Source: Paraescarpia echinospica (taxonomy: Eukaryota; Annelida; Polychaeta; Sabellida; Siboglinidae). Taken from it: a stretch of DNA of 64,000 bases. Of the stretch, positions 11,225 to 22,000 are shown piece after piece. The stretch is taken from positions 33,593,170 through 33,657,169 of the forward strand of contig CM034534.1 of NCBI GenBank assembly GCA_020002185.1, written 5' to 3'. A program made the translations under genes and the position numbers. Within the stretch, counting starts at the first letter, position 1; the number at the start of each line of letters is the position of its first letter. Under the pieces are notes generated by a model. It did no database searches. It was not told the DNA's origin and saw only the letters and a program-made list of their open reading frames with translations.

Positions 11225-12121
11225 CTTTGGTGTCTACATCTATTAGTTAGCACTCCGACCGTTGCGTGCGACATCGATTGCACTTTGTTTAGTTAAACGT
11301 GTCCTTGTTTGGTATTTATGTCATGCTTATTCACACTTAGTCTTTTGTTTCTGTTCGAGCATAAGCAAAGAACGTAAATACGGAATCTTTGACAGCCAGG
11401 AGAGCTGCCACCTAGAATATGCATGTGATTAAAATGCACTAAGCTACAACAAAAAGTTTAATGTCGGTTTATATTTTGTGTGACATGTTTCAAGATAAGT
11501 TTAATGTTGAATAGTTGTTATGTGATAAAAGTGTATCCTTGTTTAATTTGTTATTTCATAGTTGGCCTGAGAGCCAATCAACGTCTCTATCCGAATCTGG
11601 GGTAAAGCCCCCTATCGGTAACAATGGCAGGAGCTTAATAATCCGGGCCGTAGTGAGGGGCCAATGCTGCCACCTCACGGCGCCTGGGTAATCTAGATTA
11701 GATTTGTACTAATGCTAACTAAAAACTATACAATTAAGACTAAACTTGTATCATTTAATACTATGCTTTCGAAACTATTTAACTTATACTGCAACAAGTT
11801 ACGTCTAAGTATCTAAAATAAAATAAAAAATTAATTTAGCTAAATTTTAATTGATTATGGTTATAACAATAAAGTTCCTGTTTCAAATGAATGTTTAACC
11901 TGAGTCGCTGACACATGTATGCATGTTGTTTATCACCGAAATAAATGTTATATTTGTCATCACAAGTGTTTATCTGACATTTCAGACATCTGACCACGTA
12001 GAACTACCGACAGCGATGCTACTAGGACATTCATCGACATGATCAGGCTGATATCAAGAACTAAGTGACATATCTGACATCACTAACGAAGGGGCATCAT
12101 TGAAGTAACACTTGCCTCACA
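11225..12121. repeat. Zinc-finger unit A, 5' flank (segmental duplication)
   Basis: Paralogous to about 58941-60075 in inverted orientation, and more weakly to 48725-49140. Matches begin at TTAGTTAGCACTCCGACCG (about 11241) and include GAATCTTTGACAGCCAGGAG, the GCATGTTTAACC-type stretch and TCTGACATTTCAG. No ORF. The run TTTATCTGACATTTCAG (about 11969-11985) looks like a splice acceptor, so a 5' UTR exon may start there. Confidence 0.65.
11563..11705 (+). repeat. ~150-bp inverted-flank repeat, copy A-left
   Basis: Sequence from GGCCTGAGAGCCAATC through CGGCGCCTGGGTAATC. A related copy in opposite orientation lies at about 16770-16930, so unit A is bracketed by inverted copies. The same arrangement is seen around unit C. 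Confidence 0.55.
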
Positions 12122-13565
12122 GTGAGTTGTCATTCATGGATCCAGCACAACCACACCCCGGTGACAACATCAAACTGTGACACTTATGGGGCTAACTTGA
12201 CAGTGAGTCACACGATAAAGGCACATATCCAAACTAACACAGAGACGAAATCCCACAAATGTGAAACTTGTGGCGCTCAATTTACTAAAAAAGAGCTCAC
12301 TAACGCGCCATATACGCATCCATACTGGTGAGAAACCCTTCAAGTGTGACACATGTGGAGTACGGTTCGCTGACAGTGGAGTTTTGAAGAAACATATACG
12401 CACTCACACCGGTGACAAACCCTTCAAATGTGACTCGTGTGGAGTATGTTTTGGCCATAGTGACAGTTTGAAGGTACACATGCGCACTCACGCTGGTGAG
12501 AAACCCTTCAATTGTGACACGTGTGGAATGTGTTTTGGCCATAGTGGCCATTTGAAACTACACATACGCATTCACACTGGTGAGAAACCCTTCAAGTGTG
12601 ACACGTGTAAAGTATGTTTTGGACGTATTGGCATTTTGAAGGTACACATGCGCACTCACACTGGTGAGAAACCCTTCAAATGTGACTCGTGTGGAGTATG
12701 TTTTGGCCATAGTGACAGTTTGAAGGTACACATGCGCACTCACACTGGTGAGAAACCCTTCAATTGTGACACGTGTGGAATGTGTTTTGGCCATAGTGGC
12801 CATTTTAAACTACACATACGCATTCACACTGGCGAGAAACCCTTCAAGTGTGACACGTGTAAAGTATGTTTTGGACGTGTTGGCATTTTGAAGGTACACA
12901 CGCGCACTCACACTGGTGAGAAACCCTTCAAGTTTGACACGTGTGGAATATGTTGTAGTCAACGTGACCATTTGAAGGTACACATGCGCACTCACACTGG
13001 TGAGAAACCCTTCAAGTGTGACGCGTGTGGAGTACGGTTTGCTCAGAGTGGAGTTTTGAAGAAACATATACGTACTCACACCGGTGAGAAACCCTTCAAA
13101 TGTGACACATGTGGAATATGTTTTGGCCATAGTGGCCATTTGAAGGTACACATGCGCACTCACACTGGTGAGAAACCCTTCAAGTGTGACACGTGTGGAA
13201 TACGGTTTGCTGAGAGTGGAGTTTTGAAGAATCATCTCCGCACTCACACCGGTGAGAAACCTTCAAATGTGACACATGTGGAATATGTTTTTCCCAGCTT
13301 TGTAATTTGAAGAATCATCTCCGCACTCACACCGGTGAGAAACCCTTCAAATGTGACACATGTGGAATATGTTTTTCCCAGCTTTGTAATTTGAAGAGTC
13401 ACATACGCAATCACACTGGTGAGAAACCCTTGAAGTGTTACACGTTTGGAATATGTTTGGCCATAGTGGCAATTTGAAGGTACACATGCGCACTAACGCT
13501 GGTTAGAAACCCTTCAAGTGTGACACGTGTGGAAAATGCTTTTCCAGGTTTTTTTTATTCTGAAG
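12122..13565 (+). pseudogene. C2H2 zinc-finger gene A, frame-broken
   Basis: A tandem C2H2 array with TGEKPFK linkers. The N-terminal leader (about 50 codons, in the 12122-12331 frame) matches that of the intact gene C, but the start ATG is GTG here (12122). A frameshift at about 12285-12300 moves to the 12261-13310 frame, which carries about 11 fingers. Finger 9 has lost its first Cys (FDTC). A second frameshift at about 13256 leaves two or more further fingers in another frame before decay at 13440-13565. A three-finger module (about 252 bp) is duplicated nearly exactly at 12426-12677 and 12678-12929. Protein of this type would bind DNA in the nucleus; this copy is very probably dead. Confidence 0.75.
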
Positions 13566-14692
13566 AGACATTTACGCACTCACACTGGTAAAAACAACCT
13601 TTAAATATGATGTGTGCAAAACATATTGATGAGAAACTCCTTGAAATGTAACGTGTGGTCACTGTTTTGCCAGGAACGAAAGTGTGTAGAGACATGTGCA
13701 AACAGACTGGTGAGAAACACTTCAAATGTCAGACATGAGGAATATATGTTTCCCAGTGTGGAATTTTGAAGAGTCATGTTGTGACAATTTGTCAAGAGGT
13801 TTCTACGTGATGGTTGGAAGTGATTTAGAGTTGTACATAACTGTTATGTTGCAGTTCTGTGATATTTCTTTTGATGTTTTACTCGTAATGAATGCACCAG
13901 AAATATACATCCGCATTGTTCTCAACTTTTCATATTTTTGTGTCGATTCAGGATAGCGTTGGCTCCGACATTTGTGGACGTTTTGGAAAAATAGTTGGTT
14001 GCTCGAGCAGCGTTTTGGTCACTTTGTTTGCATAACTTTGGCATTAACCAGCGTTACTGCAGCGACTATCTTGGACGCTTCAGTAAATGTGTTGGCCTCT
14101 TCCCTTCAGCAATGTTGTGGAATTGTAATGTTGCATAGGGTGCATGTTAGATTATACTTCTAGTTATTGATTTATTCATTTTCACTCATTGTTATGTAAC
14201 ATTATTGGCAACATAAACTGTCATTTTAAATAATCTCGTGTGTTGTATTGCACCAAGATAATGTACACAATGACATATGTCACTGCTAAAGTAAAGTAAT
14301 ATGAGCACAATGTTACTGACATAATAATAAAGACGTTTTAGTTTGAACTTGTACGTTCGTTGTGATTAATTAAGAGTATGCAGATCATGAGATGATATAA
14401 CACAACCTCTCCTGGACTTTTGCAAGGCGACAGTTTAACTTGTCAAACCAAATTCCACAAAAACATTAGAAAGTATCTGCCCAGTGAAACAATGAACAAT
14501 TAATATAAGCACATCGAAATAATATGTACACGTTCTTTATTTGGTCTTGAGGGAAATCTTTCTATGTAGGTATATTGCTCTTGGCAACTAGTTTTCCTTT
14601 TAGTCGTGTTTTAGTCTGGTTTAGTCGGTGTTTATCTACAGTTTGTGCTGACTTTGTCTTCTGAAGGGAATCCCACAGATAATTTAAAAGAC
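13566..14692. repeat. Unit A, 3' spacer (paralogous to B and C)
   Basis: The stretch is paralogous on the minus strand to about 46580-47170 and 45380-45900 in unit B and to 56410-57420 in unit C. Short ORFs such as 13726-13956 and 13972-14163 recur in all three units but drift without coding-type conservation, so I treat them as non-coding. Confidence 0.6.
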
Positions 14693-16708
14693 TTTAGCTA
14701 AAATGTCTCCTTCCTGTTTACTCCTATCACTTCAGCTAAAATGTCTCCTTCCTGTTTATTCCTACCACTTCAGCTAAAATGTCTCCTTCCTGTTTATTCC
14801 TATCACTTCAGCTAAAATGTCTCCTTCCTGTTTACTCCTATCACTTCAGCGAACATGTCTCCTTCCTGTTTACTCCTATCACTTCAGCTAAAATGTCTCC
14901 TTCCTGTTTATTCCTATCACTTCAGCTAAAATGTCTCCTTCCTGTTTACTCCTATCACTTCAGCTAAAATGTCTCCTTCCTGTTTACTCCTATCACTTTA
15001 GCTAAAATGTCTCCTTCCTGTTTACTCCTATCACTTCAGCTAAAATGTCTCCTTCCTGTTTATTCCTATCACTTCAGCTAAAATGTCTCCTTCCTGTTTA
15101 CTCCTATCACTTTAGCTAAAATGTCTCCTTCCTGTTTACTCCTATCACTTCAGCTAAAATGTCTCCTTCCTGTTTATTCCTATCACTTCAGCTAAAATGT
15201 CTCCTTCCTGTTTATTCCTATCACTTCAGCTAAAATGTCTCCTTCCTGTTTACTCCTATCACTTCAGCTAAAATGTCTCCTTCCTGTTTACTCCTATCAC
15301 TTTAGCTAACATGTCTCCTTCCTGATTACTCCTATTACTTCAGCTAACATGTCTCCTTCCTGTTTACTCATATCACTTCAGCTAAAATGTCTCCTTCTTG
15401 TTTACTCCTATCACTTCAGCTAAAATGTCTCCTTCCTGTTTACTCCTATCACTTCAGCGAACATGTCTCCTTCCTGTTTATTCCTATCACTTCAGCTAAA
15501 ATGTCTCCTTCCTGTTTACTCCTATCACTTCAGCTAAAATATATCCTTCCTGTTTACTCCTATCACTTCAGCTAACATGTCTCCTTCCTGTTTACTCCTA
15601 TCACTTCAGCTAACATGTCTCCTTCCTGTTTACTCCTATCACTTCAGCTAACATGTCTCCTTCCTGATTACTCCTATTACTTCAGCTAACATGTCTCCTT
15701 CCTGTTTACTCCTATCACTTCAGCTAAAATGTCTCCTTCCTGTTTACTCCTATCACTTTAGCAAAAATATATCCTTCCTGCTTACTCGTATCACTTCAGC
15801 TAAAATGTTTCCTTCCTGTTTACTCCTATCACTTCAGCTAAAATGTCTCCTTCCTGTTTATTCGTATCACTTCAGCTAAAATGTCTCCTTCCTGTTTACT
15901 CCTATCACTTTAGCTAAAATATATCCTTCCTGCTTACTCCTATCACTTCAGCTAAAATGTCTCCTTCCTGTTTACTCCTATCACTTCAGCTAAAACGTCT
16001 CCTTCCTGTTTACTCCTATCACTTCAGCTAAAATGTATCCTTCCTGTTTACTCCTATCACTTTAGCTAAAATATATCCTTCCTGCTTACTCCTATCACTT
16101 TAGCTAAAATATATCCTTCCTGCTTACTCCTATCACTTCAGCTAAAATGTCTCCTTCTGTTTACTCCTATCACTTCAGCTAAAATGTCTCCTTCCTGTTT
16201 ACTGCTATGACTTCAGCTAAAATGTCTCTTTCCTGTTTACTCCTATCACTTCAGCTAAAAAGTCTCCTTCTTGTTTACTCCTATCACTTCAGCTAAACTA
16301 TATCCTTCCTGTTTACTCCTATCACTTCAGCTAAAATGTATCCTTCTGTTTACTCGTATCACTTCAGCAAAAATGTCTCCTTCCTGTTTACTCCTATCAC
16401 TTCAGCTAAAATGTCTCCTTCCTGTTTACTCGTATCACTTCAGCTAAAATGTCTCCTTCCTGTTTACTCGTATCACTTCAGCTAAAATGTCTCCTTCCTG
16501 TTTACTCCTATCACTTCAGCTAAAATGTCTCCTTCTGTTTACTCCTATCACTTCAGCTAAAATGTCTTTTTCCTGTTTACTCCTATCACTTCAGGTAAAA
16601 TGTTTCCTTCCTGTTTACTCCTATCACTTCAGCTAAAATGTCTCCTTCCTATTTACTCCTATCACTTTATCTAAAATGTCTCCTTCTTGTTTACTCCTAT
16701 CTCTGAAA
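14693..16708. repeat. 38-bp minisatellite, ~53 copies
   Basis: Unit: GCTAAAATGTCTCCTTCCTG followed by TTTACTCCTATCACTTCA, 38 bp. Variants (AACATGT, ATATATCC, TTTAGC) are interspersed. Unit C has about 6 copies and unit B about 1 at the orthologous place, so the expansion is specific to A. The 62-codon ORFs across it are artefacts of the repeat. Confidence 0.95.
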
Positions 16709-16769
16709 GGCTTTAGCAAGTGATCCCTATATACCTTGATGCAAATCATAACTGAACACGAGATGCAGT

Positions 16770-16960
16770 TGTGTAGCCTCGATTATCCAGATGCCGCGAG
16801 ATGGGAGCACCGTTCTACCGCCTGGAAAATAACACTGGTTTTCAATGTAACACACTGATCTCGGTTCACCCTGAATCCGGGTGCAGACGATTATAGGCTC
16901 CCAGACTAACAATTACTCTGAAAGTTAATTAAGAGTCAACTTATATAAGTTTATGCTACG
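16770..16960 (-). repeat. ~150-bp inverted-flank repeat, copy A-right
   Basis: Contains GCCTCGATTATCCAGATGCC and CTGAATCCGGGTGCAGACG. It is related in inverted orientation to 11563-11705 and closely to 45140-45300 and 55985-56165. The adjoining TTAATTAAGAGTCAACTTAT also recurs in units B and C. Confidence 0.65.
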
Positions 16961-16984
16961 CATTGTAAACTTGAACAAATACCA

Positions 16985-17195
16985 CCCTGGAGGAAACGAC
17001 AAGTGAGAAACATTTGGGAGTACAAGTCGGCAATGAACATAAATTTTATCAACAGGTGGAGTCAGTAAAAAAAAAGGCCAACAAAATGCTTTGCATTATC
17101 AGAAGGTCGTTTACCTATCTGGATAGACAAATCGTAAAATAACTATACATTTCTCGTCAGACCTATTCTGGAATATGGAAATGTTGCCAGTGTTT
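16985..17195 (+). pseudogene. Non-LTR reverse transcriptase, C-terminal fragment (unit A)
   Basis: Encodes, with stops, the RT thumb region motif series TSEKHLGVQVGNEHKF, IIRRSFTYLD and LVRPILEYGNV. The fragment ends exactly where the second RT fragment begins in opposite orientation. Same structure in unit C (55729-55968). Confidence 0.7.
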
Positions 17196-17660
17196 CGGGC
17201 CCTTCTTAAATATTGGGGTGATATGCTTCCCTCTCTCCAGTGGGTGGTAAGGTTCCTTCAGCGAACGATTTACTGAATAATACCTGGAAAGGTTCAATCA
17301 ACTCATTTGCCATTTCCACCAAAGTACGAGGATAAGGCCATCAGGACCTGGAGCCGGTTTCGTGAAGCGGCTAAGAACGTTGTTAACGCTAAGATGATTG
17401 TCTTAGTAAATTACGTGATTTTTGTTAATATGAGCAAACAGGAATTATGCAAAACGTGACGCTGAGTAATTGAGTAACTTTAAGTACGATTCATGAAACC
17501 GGCCCTTGGTGGTTTTGTAGTTTTCAGTGTCTAAGTATTTTCGACTCTCTCGTCTGTGACCAGGAAGTCAACTATTTCTGCATTTACTAATCTTGTTCCA
17601 AATGTAAGGATGTTCCCAGGGCTTTCTTGGGCGAAGACACTTGTGAAAAAAGTATGCAGC
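17196..17660 (-). pseudogene. Non-LTR reverse transcriptase, N-terminal fragment, inverted (unit A)
   Basis: On the minus strand, from 17660: LHTFFTSVFAQESPGN, FLVTDERVENT, LKTTK, then after a 151-bp insert the PDGLILVLW/EMANELIEPF/VLFSKSFAEGTLP region, ending ITPIFKK at about 17196. It joins tail to tail with the C-terminal fragment. Interrupted by the MITE at 17353-17503. It preserves the empty site of the Polinton-like insertion found in unit C. Confidence 0.7.
17353..17503. mobile_element. MITE-like element
   Basis: Terminal inverted repeats GCCGGTTTCGTGAA and TTCATGAAACCGGC (one mismatch) bound 151 bp inserted into the RT fragment. The corresponding site in unit C (near 55575) is uninterrupted (CCACCAGGTCCTGG), which confirms it as an insertion. 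Target-site duplication unclear. Confidence 0.75.
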
Positions 17661-18301
17661 TGAACCTAAGGGTGTTTGTGCTTCTTTGTTCTCACTGCAC
17701 GACAGGCGATTCTATGACAAAATACAGCTGTGCACAGGTGCATAACTAATTTGGCGAATGTTCACACATTGCATTGGATATTTGCCAGGGTGTAGTGTTA
17801 ACTGCCATCCATGACTTGCGAGGATTGGCGAAAAACTATACGACAGGTATAATTATTGTATAAATTGTATTATCTCTGTATATTCTTAGAATAAATACAT
17901 TCAATAACCATGTCTTGATTAGTGCAGTGTTTACATTCAGTAATTACAAATGGAAGCCTGTTTCTGACTGGCTACAGCTGTGAAGAACAAGTACATTTTT
18001 TCAAAATATTAATATTTGCATTTGGTCAACTGATCTTCACTGAGTGGAGAACACTTCATAGATAGCACAGATGCGGTGTAATTAATAAATATCCGTAAGA
18101 GACGCAGGTTTTTGCAGAGGTGGCTGTCATAACTGTGAGAGCCACTTTTAATACATTCATAATCTCTCAATAACCATATTTGCATTAATCAGATTAAAAG
18201 TATTTAAGTTTATGAAGGTAAAAAATTCAGTCCGGAATACTTGTTTCATGTTATAGTTACCGGGTCGTGGTTCGACCCGCACCATAATCCGCCGCTTTGA
18301 A
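17661..18301. other. Intergenic, no gene seen
   Basis: AT-rich, no supported ORF. A B-box-like GTGGTTCGACCC near 18253 may be a SINE scrap. Confidence 0.4.
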
Positions 18302-18311
18302 TCTCGCGAGA
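18302..18311. promoter_or_regulatory. TCTCGCGAGA palindrome upstream of NHLRC2
   Basis: The 10-bp palindrome TCTCGCGAGA is a known core element of TATA-less animal promoters. It lies about 580 bp upstream of the NHLRC2 start codon. Whether it serves this gene is inference. Confidence 0.35.
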
Positions 18312-18890
18312 TCTAGCCACTAATCTTTGTGTATGACTAATGAGAATTGAACGTGACTTCCCAAGGCAATTACGTCACATGCGTCAACATATATTTTTAT
18401 TGGTTATAACCGGAAGCACGGTAAGCACTGTTACTGAACTTTTCGCACGCCGTTGTGTTTTCGTACGGAAACTAACTATTTCACTAAAACCGTCTTTTGT
18501 GACAATTTGTTTGCATAACGTGAGACAAATAAGTGATAAGGAGTTACAATATGGATATCTTTCGCAATATGTTTCTTCAGATTTGTATGAAAACAGCATG
18601 CTTATATTATTTATACGATCGGCGACAAGACCATGTTATGTCATTCTGATAAGCGTGTAATTGATTAAGTATTTTACCATATAAAGTTGAAAATAATTAT
18701 AGTATAATTAGCTTACCATATTCATTTTCATAAAACAACGTCATCGAAATTATTTTTAATTTTAATGAAACGCCTCTGATGCGACCAAAGTTAATTGCAG
18801 AAACTAAAAAAATTGTTTCGTTGTCTTGGCGATTAGCCGAAGCGGTATCACAGCCGAATCATCCTGAAAACCGGAGTAACCGAGGCTACG

Positions 18891-19035
18891 ATGGATGTGG
18901 TTGTAGACCGAAGTTACAATCTCGTGGATACCCTGAGTGATAAGCAAGACAATTTAGAAATAAACCGTGAGATAGTGGAATATCTAACAAAATGTGAAAA
19001 TGTCATTTCAGAAGTTATTCCGGATTTTGAAGACG
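18891..19035 (+). CDS. NHLRC2: NHLRC2 exon 1
   Basis: ATG at 18891, codons 1-48 plus one base. Donor GTAAGA at 19036. Residues [15 protein letters not shown]...IPDFEDG align with the start of vertebrate NHLRC2 just before the LEWLNTE-type motif. This exon lies 7.9 kb upstream of exon 2 and is easy to miss. Confidence 0.85.
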
Positions 19036-22000
19036 GTAAGAAGGAAAACTATACGTTAACACCAATTTTGATATGGGCGATAATACGGCGTACTTAGACT
19101 TTGCTTTGGCAGTTTACTATTTTAGTATTTATAGTGGATGTCCCGAAGTTCGCCGTAAACGATACGAAAATAACGTTTTAACAATAAACCAGGACAACCT
19201 CTTCCATAAGATAGTCATACTATAAATCTCTACCGTACATCTAATTACATTTGTGCAAACAATTGTTTGGAAAGCAGTGTTTCCCTGGCCCTGGGACTGG
19301 GTAAAACGAAGACTCGAAGGGCGAGGTGGGGTGGGTTACGCGCGAAGCGTTGCTGGCTGGTCCGAGGACATGCTCCCCCGAATATTTTTTAAAAACTAGC
19401 TTTAAAATGGCGCTTTCTGGTATGTTTAACCTTTACTCTTGAGTATACAGGGGAAGATATAAAACGACAAGATGTAAACATGTTTACACTACTTGTCAAT
19501 CATGATGGTTTCATCGTGTTGAGGTGTGGTTTCCACTTGACCACTGGTACTCGGTTGAGGTGTAGTTTCCACTTGGTAATTGGTTGTTCTGATGGTTTTC
19601 TTGCCCTAACCCTAGGCCTTGTTACCATGCTGACAGAATCAATGACAGTGGTATCATCTGAATACTCTTCCTCCATCATCACCTTTAAATGATTATGATA
19701 GCAATATATTATGATGTTAAATTGGTGGTTTCTGTTCTTCCAAAGATTATACTTTATTTGTTGCTAGCATGCTATGCAATTAATTAAACAGTCATTTCTG
19801 GAATGCAACAAAAGTATGTTTCTATTAATCGCAAGAACGTTTTTCAAGTTTATAAAACAATGTCAGTTGTTTAGCATATCCACACTCTACAAACATATCA
19901 TTGCCTAGCTCAAGTCTCCAAGGTATTGATAATCCGTTAATACATGGTTTTGTGCAATAGGCATGTTTTATGACTATGAACTTTGGTGGTTTATATTTCT
20001 AAGTACTTCACTCAAATAAATGTTTCCAAAAGTTTGTTTGCATAACTTTGTGTGAGTACGTATTATATATGTAGCACAAAGATATCTTATGAATCACATT
20101 CCTTATTTCGCTAAAAACGGCATACAACATTAGTTGAATACACTTGTGGGCACTTGTGTCGAATCCGGATCCACCTCGATTTCGCCGTTACTGTGACGTT
20201 AGTCTCGATCATCCTACCTCTCACTAGTCTCGTGAGATCACTGCTGATCTCGCGTGTCTTCTAAAATACAGCCATTTTGACATATACATGCGTTTGTCTC
20301 ATTCTCTCATAACATATTACTGTTACAAGTGTATAACACAACATGATGTCAGAAGTTTACCGTCAGTACGTGCCTGAGTAAGTGAACGTTACGATAAGCT
20401 GCTGCTGCTTCGCTGTAAAAGCTTCGCTGAACTTTGATTGATTGAACAATACCGCTTCGCTACTAACGCTTCGCTAGTGCTGCTACGCTACTTCACATGT
20501 GCTACTGCCAATGACTTGTCGCTTTGCCTACTGAACTTTTGGAGATGGCGCAGTCATTCCACGTATCTCCGCCTGATCCCTTTGTGTTCACAAAGCCCAA
20601 CGAGTGGCCAAAGTGGATCAGGCGTTTTGAGCGGTTTCGGCTGGCTTCTGCTCTGAATGAGAAGAGTGAAGCCATGCAGGTGAACGCAGTGGTTTACGCC
20701 ATGGGCGATGAAGCCGATGATATTATGGCCGGCTTTGGCTTAACAGCTGAAGAAAGGGAGCGGTATGAGGTGGTGAAGTCAAAGTTTGATTCACACTTCA
20801 TAGTTCGTCGGAACACGATTTTCGAGCGGGCTAAGTTTAACCGAAGATGTCAGGAGGAGGGGGAGATGGTGGACGCCTTCATCACGGCTCTCTTCTGCCT
20901 GGCCGAGTTCTGCGATTACGGTCAATTGAACGACGAGATGATAAGAGACAGGATTGTCGTGGGAATCAGAGACTCGACGCTCTCGCTGAAACTTCAGCTA
21001 GGCGCTGAGCTTACGCTGAAGCGAGCAATCGACATGGCACGTCAGAATGAGGCGGCCAAGCGAGAGCAGGCGATGCTTCGCAACTTTGCTTCCTCTTCAA
21101 CAAGGACGAGTGTGGACATCGTCAAGTCAAAGAAGAAAGTTAGCGGCGGCACGAGACAGAAGACCAACAGGCCTCAAGGAGGTCAGACGCAGGCCACGAC
21201 CACGAAGACGTCGCGCAAGTGCGAGTTCTGTGGACGGTCGTCTCATCAGAGAGCAGTCTGTCCGGCGAGAGAAGCCACATGCTTCAGGTGCCACCGCAGT
21301 GGTAATTTGTCAACTGTATGTAGGTCATCAAAGGCCGTCGATACAGTCAGCCGAGACGACGAGGAAGGGTATTCCTTCCTTGGAGAGGTGACGAAAGGTG
21401 ATCAGCCGTGGTCATCAACGATCAGCCTTGAGGTGATGAAGACGAAACAACGAGTTGACGTGTGCTTCAAGCTCGACACGGGTGCAGACGTCACTGTGAT
21501 TTCGGCTGCCGACTACAGACGGGCAGGAAGTCCGTCTCTGGAGATGACGTCGAAGACGCTGGTGGGCGCGAACGACATGGTTCTAAAAGCCCAGGGCAAG
21601 TTCGTCGGCAAGCTGTCGCGTGACGGCTCAGTAGTCGATGAGGACGTTTACGTCATCAGTGGCCAACGACGGTCACTTCTCAGTCGACGTGTCTGCCAGA
21701 TGCTCGATCTCGTACGACGTGTGGCGGTCGACTCGGTCGAAGCGGCCGACGTTATAAGACAAGACAACCCGAAATTGTTTGTAGGGTTGGGTCGCATGCG
21801 TGGCGACTACAACATCCAGTTACGCGAGGGGGCGGTCCCATTTGTGTTGTCGACGCCGCGACGGGTGTCGATTCCTCTGCTCGAGACGGTTAGACAGGAG
21901 CTGCAGAGAATGGAAGACACAGGTGTCATCAGGCGAGTCAAGGCGCCCACAGACTGGTGCGCCGGCATGGTAGTGGTAGCCAAACCGAAGGCAACTACTA

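Noticed and set aside
13726..14163. Short ORFs shared by the zinc-finger units (FWNFEESCCDNLSRG and LLEQRFGH types)
   Set aside because: They recur because the DNA is duplicated; they differ by frameshifts and non-conservative changes.
14779..15879. Repeated 62-codon ORFs (SPSCLFLSLQLKCL)
   Set aside because: The frame closes in each by the 38-bp period; minisatellite artefact.
17190..17660. Twin-priming origin of the inverted RT fragments
   Set aside because: Twin priming joins an inverted 5' segment to the start of a forward 3' segment; here the two pieces meet tail to tail and no 3' end is kept, so a later rearrangement is more likely.
18340..18660. 106-codon ORF upstream of NHLRC2
   Set aside because: No recognisable domain, no homology I can name, opposite-strand ORF overlaps; probably chance.
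20524..20544. Gag start at 20524
   Set aside because: The codon there is TTG; the first ATG in frame is at 20545.
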